Positions 47,050 through 57,405 of a stretch of 64,000 nucleotides of DNA are shown here, in pieces (position 1 is the stretch's first letter; each line of letters starts with the position of its first letter). Source of the DNA: Acidobacteriaceae bacterium (GTDB lineage Bacteria > Acidobacteriota > Terriglobia > Terriglobales > Acidobacteriaceae); assembly GCA_903642225.1 (NCBI GenBank), contig CAHJWI010000007.1, positions 47,458 through 111,457 of the forward strand, in the 5' to 3' direction. A model generated the notes under the pieces. That model made no database searches. It was not told the DNA's origin and was given only the letters and a program-made list of their open reading frames with translations. A program made the translations under genes and the position numbers.

Positions 47050-47537
47050 AGCAGCAAGGGACAAAGCTCAGCGTGCTCTGCGGGGCCTTTCGGCACTAGA
47101 AGTGCTTGAGACTCAATCGGACATCGGCTGAACCAGAACCACCGGAGAGATCAGGCCGTGACAGCAGCTGTGCGAACCGTTGCAGCTTCCCCGCGCTGCA
47201 CCGCGATCAGTATGTCCGCACCGGCCAGCCACTACAGCAGTGGTCCCCAGAAAGCGCAGTTGGCAAGCAGGGTTGTGGGCTGGGCGCGGGAGAGCTCAGA
47301 CCGAACCGGTTCGCGCTCACGCTCTAGGGCAAGTCTTCCGCAGCAGCCTCCTCCATTGCGCTCCGTTGCGCTGACCGCGTGCAGGTCAACACGCCAGGTT
47401 CAAGACAGAAATCTCTTTCCCCTCCCAAAACGGAACAGGCAATGCCGTCCAGCTCCGGACCGCGAACCACCCGCGATACCCGTGCTTCGACAGGAGTCTG
47501 GCGTCGTCACTGCGCGGGCTACACTTCGCTCGTACCC
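47050..47537. other. Intergenic stretch upstream of the polysaccharide genes
   Basis: No supported gene. The frame of the Wzz-like protein stays open upstream to 47379 and contains a second candidate ATG at 47442 with GGAA six bases before it, so part of this stretch may be coding. No hairpin with a T tract was seen. Confidence 0.4.
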
Positions 47538-49751
47538 ATGGCAAGGCGATCAGAGCGTGTCGAATCCGGACGGGGCACTGGCCCGAGCGGTTCGGTTGCG
47601 AAGGCATCTCGGCCGGCCCATACAAAGCTGCGGCAGCGTGTGTTTGAGGCAATTTTCCGCCGCAAGCGCATCTTTGCCTTGACGATGCTGCTGGTGCTCG
47701 GAACGACGGCAGCGCTGATTTTTCTACTGCCCAGGCAGTACAAGGCAGAGGCCAAGCTGGTCGTCCAGAATGTGCGTGCGGCCACAACGCTCAGCGCAAC
47801 AGCACTTGAGCACGTGAACACGCAGGACGGTGTATCACCAAGCGAGATCAACAGCGAGGTGGACATGCTTGGCAGCGCCATGGTGGCACGGCGATCGCTG
47901 GGAGCACCCGCGGAGGGTGTGGAAAGCCACCATGTCGAAGAGGAGATCCGGCAGCTGACGCACCGGCTGAGCGTGGACGCGGTGCACGGCACAAACCTGA
48001 TCAACCTGGACTACATCGCGGCCTCGCCCGACGAAGCGGATCGTGGTCTGCAGAAGATCATCGACGCCTACTTTGAAACACGTGCAGGCAACGCGCGGTC
48101 CAGTGGCGCTGAAGTCTTTTTCGATCGGCAACTGACCGCGGCAAAGGATGAGCTGGACCGAACAGGCAAGGCGCTGACCGACTATGGCCTGCTCCACAGC
48201 ATCGCCGACCTGGACGACGAAAAGCGCCTGCAGCTGCAGCGGGTAAGCACCCTGCAGGATCAAATTTCGCAGGCAGACGCTGCTCTGGCGCTGCAGCGAA
48301 GCCGGCAATCGCGGGAGCAGCAGCAGTTGATCGCAACACCGGCACGCCTGCGCACCGTGGAACGTTCCATCACCAACCAGTATTCGCAGGAGCGGCTGAA
48401 TACTTCACTGGTAGACCTGCAAAACCGGCGTGCAGAGCTGGTGCGGCGATACGCCCCGAGCGACCGGCAGATTCAGGAGCTGGACGACAAAATCGCCAAC
48501 ACCAGGCTGGCCATCAACGATGCATCCACCAAACCGGCAAGCGAAATGGCGAGCGACGTGAACCCCGTCTACCAGCAGCTGACTGCGGCAGTGACCATGG
48601 CGGCGGGCGAAGTCAGCGGAACCGTCGCCCAGCGATCCATGCTGCAAAACCAGTTTGAGCAGGCACAGCGGCGACTGGACGAGCTGGAGAACGCGACCGT
48701 TGAAGTCAACACGTTAAAGCGTGCACAGACGCAGGCGCAAATGGAGTACACGCTGTACGCCGCGCGCAAGAGCGATGCCCGCATGAGCGCACAGCTGGAC
48801 AAGGAGAAGCTGTTCGACGTGAGCCTTGTGCAGCCGCCGTTCAGCACCACGGAGCCCGTGCGTCCACGGCCGGTGCTCTACGGCATAACGGGCCTTGTCT
48901 TCGCGCTGCTGGCGGCAACGCTGCTGTCTGTCTACGCGGATACCTCCAGCGGCGTGCTGTACACACCGGCGCAGCTGGATGGCCTGACCGGCAGCCGCAC
49001 ACTGGCGACGCTGGCAGCAACGGACGAGACTGCGCGTGCCGCGGAGATGAACTCGCTGGAATACCGGCGGCTGCTGTTCAGTGTGCACAAGGCCCTGCAG
49101 GACCGCGCCACGGATGAGCCGGCAACAGCGCGCGGCATAACTGGCGCGCTGTATGACACGCCCCATGGCGATTGGCCGCGGGAGAGCAGTGCCATCACTT
49201 ACGCCGTTGCGCTGACCAGCGCCGGCAGGCATGAGGGCGTAAGCTACGTGGCCGATCACCTAGCGCAGGAGGCAGCCCGGCAGTTTGGCAGCAACGTGGC
49301 CGTGCTGGATGCGCGTGCCATGCTGCAGGCGTTTGAAGCCGAGCGCCGAAATCCGGATGCAACAGGAAACGGCGCGGTCTCTTTTGGCTTCCGTTTGCTT
49401 CCCGCGGAAGGCTACTGGATCCTTTCGACCGACCCGGCCACCGCGACAGCACTGCGGCCCATCGGCACGCGCGGCGGATTCGCGGCGCGGCTTTGCCCCT
49501 GGATTGAGCGTTCACGCGAAGACATGGACCTGATCCTGCTGGACTGCCCGAGCAACCTCGAATCGACGCTGAGCACAGAGTTGGAGGCCTGCATCGACGG
49601 CTATCTGGCGATTGTGGATGCAGGCCGCACACGACGGTCGCATGTAAACCAGCTCGCAGCTGTCCTCATCGAGCGTCGCGCGCCGCTGCTGGGCTATGTC
49701 CTGAACAGGCGACGGTACCCCATTCCGCAATGGCTGCACCAGGTAATTTGA
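47538..49751 (+). CDS. Wzz-like chain-length protein fused to degenerate BY-kinase domain
   Basis: From the ATG at 47538 the protein is 737 residues. A cytoplasmic basic start, TM1 (RIFALTMLLVLGTTAALIFL), a long periplasmic coiled-coil region (about 80-430, with DDEKRLQLQRVSTLQDQISQ and PSDRQIQELDDKI), TM2 (YGITGLVFALLAATLLSVYA) and a C-terminal P-loop-like domain. In the latter, the Walker A position reads SAGRHEGVSYVADHLA and lacks GK(S/T), whereas the Walker B DLILLDCPS is kept. Tyrosine-kinase activity is therefore unlikely. The family co-polymerises exopolysaccharide. The start is uncertain; the next gene begins 11 bases after its stop, so they form an operon. Confidence 0.82.
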   Translation: MARRSERVESGRGTGPSGSVAKASRPAHTKLRQRVFEAIFRRKRIFALTMLLVLGTTAALIFLLPRQYKAEAKLVVQNVRAATTLSATALEHVNTQDGVSPSEINSEVDMLGSAMVARRSLGAPAEGVESHHVEEEIRQLTHRLSVDAVHGTNLINLDYIAASPDEADRGLQKIIDAYFETRAGNARSSGAEVFFDRQLTAAKDELDRTGKALTDYGLLHSIADLDDEKRLQLQRVSTLQDQISQADAALALQRSRQSREQQQLIATPARLRTVERSITNQYSQERLNTSLVDLQNRRAELVRRYAPSDRQIQELDDKIANTRLAINDASTKPASEMASDVNPVYQQLTAAVTMAAGEVSGTVAQRSMLQNQFEQAQRRLDELENATVEVNTLKRAQTQAQMEYTLYAARKSDARMSAQLDKEKLFDVSLVQPPFSTTEPVRPRPVLYGITGLVFALLAATLLSVYADTSSGVLYTPAQLDGLTGSRTLATLAATDETARAAEMNSLEYRRLLFSVHKALQDRATDEPATARGITGALYDTPHGDWPRESSAITYAVALTSAGRHEGVSYVADHLAQEAARQFGSNVAVLDARAMLQAFEAERRNPDATGNGAVSFGFRLLPAEGYWILSTDPATATALRPIGTRGGFAARLCPWIERSREDMDLILLDCPSNLESTLSTELEACIDGYLAIVDAGRTRRSHVNQLAAVLIERRAPLLGYVLNRRRYPIPQWLHQVI

Positions 49752-49762
49752 CGAAGGGTGGC

Positions 49763-50515
49763 ATGACGATGAAAAACAAAAGCGCAAAGAGATGTGCGGA
49801 GCTGGCCATGCGCGCGGTGCTGTTTGCACTTGCCGCGGCCATATGCGTCGGCAGCGTCTGCGCACAGCAGGTGATTGCCGGGCCGCAAACTGCACCTTCG
49901 CCGGTGCCGGCAACACCCCTTCTCACCACCTTTAATGGCACAAGCGCACCCTACCTGCTGCGCCCTGGCGACACGGTCAGCGTCAGCTACCGGTTTACGC
50001 CGGAGTTCGATGATACGGAGACCATAGCGCCGGATGGACGCCTCGCCCTCAAAAACCTTGGCGAGATCGTCGCGGCGGGTGCATCCGGGCTGGAGCTGCA
50101 GGCGCGCATCCTGGACGCATCGCGGCGGCAGCTGATCGACCCGGAGGTCACGGTCTCACTCAAAGACTTTGAGCGGCCACAGGTGGTGGTCGCCGGCGAT
50201 GTTCGGGCGCCGCTAAAGTTCGACCTGCGGCGGCCCACAACGGCGCTGCAAGCCATTCTGCTGGCAGGTGGACCGAACGGCGACAGCGCGTTAGGCCACG
50301 TTTATGTCTTTCGGCGGCATGACGCAGACACGGCTGAGACGATTGTGCTCAACCTGAAGCATATGAAGACCGCTGACCGCGCCGCCCATGATCTTTTGCT
50401 GCAACCGGACGATATGGTGCTTGTACGTCAGGATGCCCTATCCACGGTAGAGCGCTATGTAAAGCTGGTGAACCTTGGGGTGTACTTTAACCCGCTGGGC
50501 AACGGCCCCTTTTAA
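49763..50515 (+). CDS. Wza-like polysaccharide export protein
   Basis: A 250-residue protein with a signal-like helix (RAVLFALAAAICVGSVCAQQ). The Poly_export domain has YLLRPGDTVSVSYRFTPEFD and IAPDGRLALKNLGEIVAAG, and a SLBB-like beta-grasp part starts at RPQVVVAGDVRAPLKFDL. It has no lipobox and no long C-terminal helix, so it is shorter than E. coli Wza. It follows the Wzz/BYK-like gene (AAGGGTGG before the ATG). Together they are the export and length-control parts of an exopolysaccharide system, whose glycosyltransferases are not in the window. Confidence 0.88.
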   Translation: MTMKNKSAKRCAELAMRAVLFALAAAICVGSVCAQQVIAGPQTAPSPVPATPLLTTFNGTSAPYLLRPGDTVSVSYRFTPEFDDTETIAPDGRLALKNLGEIVAAGASGLELQARILDASRRQLIDPEVTVSLKDFERPQVVVAGDVRAPLKFDLRRPTTALQAILLAGGPNGDSALGHVYVFRRHDADTAETIVLNLKHMKTADRAAHDLLLQPDDMVLVRQDALSTVERYVKLVNLGVYFNPLGNGPF

Positions 50516-50855
50516 CGCTGTTACTCCCTTTTCCCGAAAGACTCAGGCTGCGTGCGTGCGGATGCGGAGGTCCTGCTTCCCGGCAACGCGAGGGTGCATG
50601 CACCGCGGGCAAACGCTCGACTACGCGCACTGCCGAGCAGGCGTAGCGCTTCAGACTATGACTACGTAGCATACCGGCGCTAGCAGCGGGTGACGGTGGC
50701 GCTGGCGCGGCGCCTGCATGCGGAACACGGCTTCCACGTCACTCACCAGAGTGCGGTGAGTTCTAACTTCGTTGACACCAAGCCACTACACGCCCGCATG
50801 CTCCGCAGCACGAGTATGCTGATCTTTATTCAAGTCACCGCCTCGGAGATATATC
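50516..50855. other. Intergenic stretch
   Basis: No gene with support. Short frames on both strands lack motifs. A GGAG before the GTG at 50856 is the only clear signal. Confidence 0.4.
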
Positions 50856-52049
50856 GTGAAGAGCTGTCACCGCTGGATCGCATGTCTTGTTCTCGCCGTT
50901 GCAACATCCACAACTGCTTGCCGCGCCAACGCGCAAACCGCCCTCGCCGCAACGCCGCCCATGGGCTGGAACTCCTGGAACTGGTTTGCCGCGAAGGTCA
51001 CCGACAAAGACATTCGCCAGGCAGCAGATCTGCTCGTGTCATCGGGCATGCGCGATGCGGGATACGTCTATGTCAACATCGACGATACCTGGGAAGGCAA
51101 GCGCGACAGCGCAGGCATCCTGCACACGAACGACAAGTTTCCTGACATGAAGGCTCTGGGCGACTACGTGCACAGCAGAGGGCTCAAGCTCGGCATCTAC
51201 AGCTCGCCTGGACCAACCACGTGTGCCGGATATGCAGGCAGCTACGGCCATGAAGAGCAGGATGCTGACATGTACGCGGCGTGGGGCGTGGACTACCTGA
51301 AGTACGACATGTGCGGCCTGCTAAACATCATGCGCAAGGCAGCGCCGAACGACGAACCCAAGCAGTACGTCATCATGCGCGACGCTTATGAAAAGATGCA
51401 CCAGGCGCTGCTGAATACAAAGCGGCCCATTCTGTACAGCCTTTGTCAGTACGGCTTCGACACGGTGTGGCATTGGGCACCATCTGTCGGTGGCCAGGCC
51501 TGGCGAACCCAGGGTGACATCGAGCCTACGATTGAAAGCATCTCTTCCATTGGCCGCGCTCAGGCGGGGCTGGCGCCATTCGCCGGCCCGGGCCACTGGA
51601 ACGATCCGGACATGCTGGAGGTCGGCAATGGCAAGCTCACACCGCAGCAGAACCGGTTGCATATGGCGATGTGGGCTATGCTGGCGGCGCCCCTCATCGC
51701 CGGCAACAATCTGACGGAAATGTCCGCAAGCACAAAGGCCGTGCTGATGGACAGGGACCTTATCGCCCTCGACCAGGACCCGCTTGGAAAACAGGCGGAC
51801 CGCATCTACGCCGAGGGTCCTGTGGAGGTGTGGTCACGACCACTGGCGGATGGTTCCACTGCGGTGGCACTGTTCAACTTCCGCGACAGTACGGTGCTGT
51901 TGCATGACGTTCCCGGCGCCCTGCAACCACTACCGGCGCACCCGCGACAAATCGCTGAACTGGGAACAACTCGAACTTTCGCGTCTCTCAAAGACATGCT
52001 GCTTGAGCCCTTGCCGCCCTTTGGGGTCCGCATGATTCGAATACGTTAG
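50856..52049 (+). CDS. GH27 alpha-galactosidase
   Basis: A 397-residue secreted glycosidase starting at a GTG (GGAG seven bases upstream) with signal peptide (CHRWIACLVLAVATSTTACR). Family-27 marks are TPPMGWNSWN, YVNIDDTW, LKLGIYSSPG, nucleophile Asp151 in YLKYDMC, acid/base Asp221 in RTQGDI and GHWNDPDMLEVGNG. The C-terminal beta-sandwich ends in FGVRMIRIR. It removes alpha-galactosyl (or arabinopyranosyl) residues from plant-type oligosaccharides. Confidence 0.95.
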   Translation: MKSCHRWIACLVLAVATSTTACRANAQTALAATPPMGWNSWNWFAAKVTDKDIRQAADLLVSSGMRDAGYVYVNIDDTWEGKRDSAGILHTNDKFPDMKALGDYVHSRGLKLGIYSSPGPTTCAGYAGSYGHEEQDADMYAAWGVDYLKYDMCGLLNIMRKAAPNDEPKQYVIMRDAYEKMHQALLNTKRPILYSLCQYGFDTVWHWAPSVGGQAWRTQGDIEPTIESISSIGRAQAGLAPFAGPGHWNDPDMLEVGNGKLTPQQNRLHMAMWAMLAAPLIAGNNLTEMSASTKAVLMDRDLIALDQDPLGKQADRIYAEGPVEVWSRPLADGSTAVALFNFRDSTVLLHDVPGALQPLPAHPRQIAELGTTRTFASLKDMLLEPLPPFGVRMIRIR

Positions 52050-52231
52050 CCGGCGACACGGCAGCTGCACATGGCCGGTCCAATACCCGCAGCATTGCGC
52101 TTGGGACATACTGCCGGCCCCTCATAGGTCGACAGCGCCTTCGTTGTACAGTGTCGGTACACCCTGAACGCGTCAGCCTGCTCGCATTGGTCAGCTGTAG
52201 GTCACGTCATCGGCGATGTCGGAGCGCATCC

Positions 52232-53758
52232 ATGCCACACATGAAACGACGGCACCTGCTTCAAGGCGCCGCAGCCATCACGGGTGTCGCTGCACTCTCT
52301 CCATGGTTCCGCGGTCAGAGCCTTGCGCCCCAACTGCACACACTGTCCCTTGCGGAAGCTGCGGACCGCATACGCCGACACCAACTCACATCCGTCGATC
52401 TCGTACGCTCCTTGCTGACACGCATCGATGCCTTGAACCCCGGCCTTAACGCCTTCATCACCGTGTGCCGGGACAGCGCGCTTTATGATGCTGCCGCCCT
52501 AGACAAAGAGGCCGCGGCCGGACACTTCCGCGGTCCGCTCCACGGTGTTCCCATCGCTATCAAAGACAACATCGACACGGCAGGAACCCGGACGACCATG
52601 GCCAGCATGGTCTTCGACGATCGTGTGCCGACAGAGGACGCGTTCGTCGTGGCTCGTCTACGCAGCGCCGGTGCCATCGTGCTGGGCAAGACAAACCTCC
52701 ATGAGTTCGCAATGGGTGGCACCTCCGCAACCAGCTACTTCGGCCCGGTGCATAATCCCTGGGCGCTGGACCGCGTAGCGGGCGGGTCGTCTGGCGGGTC
52801 CGCGGCCGCAGTCAGCGCCCAACTTGCGCCGGCTGCGTTAGGAACCGACACGGGTGGTTCCATCCGCATCCCCGCTGCCTGGTGCGGCGTCGTCGGCCTC
52901 AAACCGACGTATGGCCTCGTCTCCCTGCGTGGCATCTTCCCGCTCATCTATTCCCTCGACCACTGTGGACCCATAACCCGCACGGTGGCGGACGCGGCGC
53001 TCCTGCTCACCGCCATGGTCGGCTACGATCGCCACGATGTAGCCGGCGTGGAACACCCGCCAGAAGACTACGTCGCAGCAATGAAGCAGCCGGTTCGTGG
53101 CCTGCGTGTTGGTATTCCGCGCGAACCGTTTTTCGACCGGCTCGACCACAGTACGGCGGCTGCCGTAGAGGCTGCCATCAAAGTTTTGCGCGGCCTCGTC
53201 GCTTCGGTACAGGACGTACACCTGCCCGCAACCGACGCGCTGGACTGGACGGCGATCCGCGCAGCCGAAGTAGAAGCCGTGCACGAAGGCATCTTCCGTC
53301 GCCACGCGGGGAGCTACTCGCTGCAGACCCGCAGCGTGGTAGAAGGCACCCTCAAAGAATTGAACGATCCCGGCCAGACAAGTGCCAGCCGCGCAGCCGA
53401 CCTGGTGCGTGCACAGTGGCAGCTCGCAGACCTGCGCAAGAACATCGATAGTGCCTTCAATGGCTTTGATCTGGTGGTGCTGCCCACAAACCGCGTCGGC
53501 CCACGCAGCATCACGGATGAACTGACACGGGAAGAGAAGCCTTTGCCCCTTGAGCCGGAGAATACCTTCAATTCCCTGGCTTTCAACCTGTATGGCATTC
53601 CGGCAATCAGCGTGCCGTGCGGCTTCACAGCAGATGGCCTGCCCATCGGCATCATGATCGCCGGCCCGCGCTTCTCGGAAAGCCGTGTACTTGCTCTTGC
53701 AGCCGCCTATGAACAAGCGGCCCCATGGTCTAAACGGTCACCGCCTCTGCTTATCTAA
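52232..53758 (+). CDS. Tat-exported amidase (amidase signature family)
   Basis: A 508-residue protein. Start ATG at 52232 with GGAG seven bases upstream; the N-terminus MPHMKRRHLLQGAAAITGVA contains RRHLL, a Tat-like signal. The catalytic set is Lys111 (IAIKDNIDT), cis-Ser near residue 186 in GGSSGGSAAA and nucleophile Ser210 in TGGSIRIPA. It hydrolyses a carbon-nitrogen amide; the substrate is unknown. GatA-type function is unlikely because of the export signal and lack of gatB/C. Confidence 0.92.
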   Translation: MPHMKRRHLLQGAAAITGVAALSPWFRGQSLAPQLHTLSLAEAADRIRRHQLTSVDLVRSLLTRIDALNPGLNAFITVCRDSALYDAAALDKEAAAGHFRGPLHGVPIAIKDNIDTAGTRTTMASMVFDDRVPTEDAFVVARLRSAGAIVLGKTNLHEFAMGGTSATSYFGPVHNPWALDRVAGGSSGGSAAAVSAQLAPAALGTDTGGSIRIPAAWCGVVGLKPTYGLVSLRGIFPLIYSLDHCGPITRTVADAALLLTAMVGYDRHDVAGVEHPPEDYVAAMKQPVRGLRVGIPREPFFDRLDHSTAAAVEAAIKVLRGLVASVQDVHLPATDALDWTAIRAAEVEAVHEGIFRRHAGSYSLQTRSVVEGTLKELNDPGQTSASRAADLVRAQWQLADLRKNIDSAFNGFDLVVLPTNRVGPRSITDELTREEKPLPLEPENTFNSLAFNLYGIPAISVPCGFTADGLPIGIMIAGPRFSESRVLALAAAYEQAAPWSKRSPPLLI

Positions 53759-54000
53759 TCGACTTAGCAGCCGAGAAGACCGTCAACGAAAGCAGCACCC
53801 TCAATTTGATGTCCGCAAGACTACCCGGCTCGCCTTTTCCATTCTCCGTTGGAAAACCGCCTCTCAGAAGCGCAGGCCCCCTGTAGAGAGGTTCATCAAT
53901 AAGCAAAGGTAAGCAGTTTGTCTTCTCAACACGCCTGACACTGCTTCCATGACTACTGCTTTGAACGCACTTCGAGGTCAGGACGGAGACTGCAGCACTG

Positions 54001-57000
54001 TCAGCCTGGTCCAAGATCCACCACCTGCATACCGCTCACACCGACCAGCGACGACGTGTTGGTGAACGTTACAGTCTGACTGGCTGACCCGGTCACGGCT
54101 TCAAATTCGACATAGTTCCCCGCGGCCTGCCCCTGCGCCACACCGGCCCGCTGATAGACGGACGCAATCCCTGTCGAAGTGACGTTCAGACTTGCTCCGC
54201 CAGTCAAAGCAACCGTGGCCGTCTGCTTATCGCCAAAACCCTCGAAGGGCGTTATGTACACCAACAATTGGTACGTATGTGCCGGATTCAGCCCGGTGAC
54301 AGTCAGCGTGAGTGGTGCCTGGTTGGAATAACCCGCATAGGCGAACCCGCTAAAGAGGAAGGAGTCACCGTTCCCCGTCGCCTGACCTGGAAATCCAGGG
54401 TAGGCGGGTGCCCCGGGAAAGTTGCCGCCGGAGCCCGTGTAGTACGCGCCACTGGCGGAAAGCTGCAGGCCGATCGCGCTCGGCGTTCCGCTGGAATCCG
54501 CCAAGCCGGAGGGCACGCTGAGCACCTGCGCAGATGTCGTGTTGCCGGTGAATAACAATGGATTCCAGTGACCCACGGCGTAAGCCCCCGCCGTGTAGTC
54601 GAAGGATGAACCGTGCAGCGGAGCCGCACCTCCACCAACGAACTGGAGACTGACGACAGAGATTGGTGAGCCCGCCACCGGAGCCGGAGTTGCTGGAATT
54701 GGAATCACCGGAAGTGGAGCTACGGGAACGGGAACTACGGGAACCGGAACTACCGGGATCGAAACTACCGGGCTTGAAGCTACGGGGCTTGAAGGGACCG
54801 GAGTTGTGCCTGTGGCAAGCCCCAGATCAACCACCTGAAAGCCGCTCAAACCTACCATCGATCCGCTGTTCGTCAGACTGACGGTCTGCGAAGATGCTCC
54901 GGATACCTGGTCAAATTGAACAAAATTCCCGGTACCCGGGCTGCCAGCCGTGGTGGACGTAACACGTTCATATCCTGCCGCGGCACCATCTGTCATCACG
55001 TAGGCGGCTTGCCCCCCGAGCAGCATGACTGTCGCTTTCTGGTGAGCACCAAACTGCTGAAACGGCGCCACATAGAGCAGAATCGTGTAGGCATGGGCCG
55101 GATTGAGGCCGAGCAGCGTCAACGTCAGCGCATTGAAGTCGCTGTAGCCGGCATAGGCAAAGCCGGAGTACAGGAACGCACTTCCAGTACCCGAGGTGCG
55201 GCCAGGGTACCCCGGGTAAGCCGGGCTGCCGGTCCAGCCTGCATTGGCACCCGTGTAGTAGGCCCCACTCGATCGCAACTGGAAGCCGACGGACGACAAT
55301 GCTCCCGTGGAATCGACCAGTGTGCCAAGCATCGAGAGATTTTGCGGCGTGGTCGTGTTGCCTATGTTCAGCACCGGGTTCCAATAGCCTGCGGCATAGC
55401 CCGATGCGCCAGCAGTGTAGTCGTATCCCTTGCCGTGCAGCGGCGCAGCACCTCCACCGATAAACTGCACGCTGACCGTAGACGACGTTGAAGGGGCGAC
55501 CGGAAGCGCTGCGGCGGTCGTTGAATAGGTCGCGGTAATCACCACAGGTGAAGAGGGCATGGTGACCGTTGTTGTGGATGCCAAAGAGCTGGCCAGCGCT
55601 GCCGTGCCCCCGGCCCAGGCCGCAAAGTGTGAGCCGCTTGCAGCCGCATTCGCTGCTACTTGGACCACAGTCCCCGCCGCATAGCTTCCGCCCCCGCGGC
55701 CGCCGTTCACCGTCAGTGCATATGTTGCCACGGACGGCGCGTATGTTGCAGTTAGCACATCCGCAGACGCAGGCATCGTCAGCGTCGTCGACGCTGAGGA
55801 GACACTGGCAAGGCCGCTCGTCCCGCCACTCCAGCCGGCAAACTGCATCCCCGCCGGAGCAGGGTTGGCGCTAATGGAAATAGCGCTTCCTACGGCGTAC
55901 GTGCCACCGCCCGTGCCCTGACTCACAGTGAGGGGATAAGTCGTAACGGTCGCGCTACCGGGGTAAAACACCCACCACTCATCGACATAGCTCAACGAAA
56001 ACTGCAGCAGGGGAGTGCCTGGAACCGTAGAATACCCCGCAATGTTCACCGCCTGTCCGCTGCCCTGGTTCACAATCTCCAGCACGCCTGCCACCGGTGT
56101 CAGCATCCATTGCTGGTTTGCGGATCCGACGTAAGGTGCCACATCCAAAGCCGCGCCCACTGACGACACAGAACTTGCCGGTACTTCCAGGGCTTCATTA
56201 GTTCCAACAAGCACAAGCGACACGACGTTCCCGCCCAGGTTCGTTAACGTCCAGTTCTGGGACGCCAGATTTGTAAACGTCTGCTGCTGCACAGCGTTGG
56301 CAGTCGCCGCACCCGCCGCAGTCACTGCCAAACCATCAAAACTGCTCGCAATCTCGTAAGTGCCGTTTACAAGAATGGGGCTTCCCTGCACAGCGTAGTT
56401 CGCCGTCACTGTCGTATCTGCGGCCGGCATCGTGTACACCACCGGCGTGGCATACGGGTTGTTCAGCAGCGTTGAAGCGGTCGTCCAGCTGGCAAACTGC
56501 TGGTATGCAGCTGCCTGCCTGGCCTGCAGGGTAATGACCGACCCCGCAGGATAGGCTCCACCACCGCTGCCACCCGCCACCGTCAACTGGTGGCCGGAAG
56601 GTGTTGCACCCAGAAGTGCTTCGACAGCCGCAGCCCAGTTCTGCGCCAGTACGGGGTACCCATAACGGTTGGGATGAACCAGGTCAGACCCCAAAAGGGC
56701 GCCGTTCGCAGAGCCGTCCGCGTTCAAGAAACTGCTGTTCTGATCCACATACACCGTGTACGACAGCGACGGTACCAGCTGCGTTTTGATGTACGCGTTG
56801 TATGCGTTCACACGTGCCATCAAACCCGTGTTGTTAATTGGGATCACACCGGCGATCAAAACAATTGTTTTTGGGGTCAGCGCGTGGATATGCGTCACAA
56901 GGCTGTACAGCGCCTGATTCAGATTGGCCGTGTTCTGCAGCAGATCGTTGGTGCCGATGTGCAGCAGCAGCATATCCGGTGTCACTGCGCCACGCCCTGT

Positions 57001-57405
57001 TCCATGTCCGCCGGTAAGAATGTATCCACCGTTGTTGCTGTCGCCTCCCCCGACCGGCGCGGCAACACCATCAAGATTTGCGTCGAGGTCGCCAACATGC
57101 CAGCCACCAAATCCGCTATGCTGCTGCTCGCCGGCCGCGGTAAGCGCTGGCGTCGCCTCGCTGCTGTTCAACCCAACAAAAGTGAAAGAGATGCCCGCAG
57201 CAGTCAAGTCCCGGTATAGCGGGTCACGATAGCCACCCGCAGTCCCTGTCAGGTAGTCCACACCAACGGTGATTGAATCTCCCATGGCCAGAATGGTGGG
57301 CGGACCGGAGGCAAATCCTGCTCGGGCGCTTATGAAAGTCGATCCCAATGCCAGCAGGACATATAGCGATCGATGAAAGGCGCGATCAAGGCGAAAGATA
57401 GGCAT
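54001..57405 (-). CDS. Large modular SGNH hydrolase with ricin-like, InlB-like and duplicated C-terminal modules
   Basis: 1134 residues from the ATG at 57405 (GGAG six bases upstream); signal peptide to about residue 33. SGNH/GDSL esterase at 35-265: Ser44 in MGDSITVG, GTND at 151-154, Asp241 and His244 in DLVHPN. Then an InlB-type B-repeat (HQLTVAGGSGGGAYPAGSVI), a ricin-like beta-trefoil (about 335-470), two more B-repeats (YPLTVSQGTGGGTYAVGSAI and YALTVNGGRGGGSYAAGTVV), and two tandem copies of an uncharacterised 220-residue module (about 642-863 and 915-1134) joined by a Pro/Val-rich linker. Each module begins SVQF(I/V)GGGAAPLHG and ends (Q)VVDLG. Probably a secreted carbohydrate esterase with binding modules. 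No S-layer or LPXTG anchor. Confidence 0.9.
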   Translation of the reverse strand: MPIFRLDRAFHRSLYVLLALGSTFISARAGFASGPPTILAMGDSITVGVDYLTGTAGGYRDPLYRDLTAAGISFTFVGLNSSEATPALTAAGEQQHSGFGGWHVGDLDANLDGVAAPVGGGDSNNGGYILTGGHGTGRGAVTPDMLLLHIGTNDLLQNTANLNQALYSLVTHIHALTPKTIVLIAGVIPINNTGLMARVNAYNAYIKTQLVPSLSYTVYVDQNSSFLNADGSANGALLGSDLVHPNRYGYPVLAQNWAAAVEALLGATPSGHQLTVAGGSGGGAYPAGSVITLQARQAAAYQQFASWTTASTLLNNPYATPVVYTMPAADTTVTANYAVQGSPILVNGTYEIASSFDGLAVTAAGAATANAVQQQTFTNLASQNWTLTNLGGNVVSLVLVGTNEALEVPASSVSSVGAALDVAPYVGSANQQWMLTPVAGVLEIVNQGSGQAVNIAGYSTVPGTPLLQFSLSYVDEWWVFYPGSATVTTYPLTVSQGTGGGTYAVGSAISISANPAPAGMQFAGWSGGTSGLASVSSASTTLTMPASADVLTATYAPSVATYALTVNGGRGGGSYAAGTVVQVAANAAASGSHFAAWAGGTAALASSLASTTTVTMPSSPVVITATYSTTAAALPVAPSTSSTVSVQFIGGGAAPLHGKGYDYTAGASGYAAGYWNPVLNIGNTTTPQNLSMLGTLVDSTGALSSVGFQLRSSGAYYTGANAGWTGSPAYPGYPGRTSGTGSAFLYSGFAYAGYSDFNALTLTLLGLNPAHAYTILLYVAPFQQFGAHQKATVMLLGGQAAYVMTDGAAAGYERVTSTTAGSPGTGNFVQFDQVSGASSQTVSLTNSGSMVGLSGFQVVDLGLATGTTPVPSSPVASSPVVSIPVVPVPVVPVPVAPLPVIPIPATPAPVAGSPISVVSLQFVGGGAAPLHGSSFDYTAGAYAVGHWNPLLFTGNTTSAQVLSVPSGLADSSGTPSAIGLQLSASGAYYTGSGGNFPGAPAYPGFPGQATGNGDSFLFSGFAYAGYSNQAPLTLTVTGLNPAHTYQLLVYITPFEGFGDKQTATVALTGGASLNVTSTGIASVYQRAGVAQGQAAGNYVEFEAVTGSASQTVTFTNTSSLVGVSGMQVVDLGPG

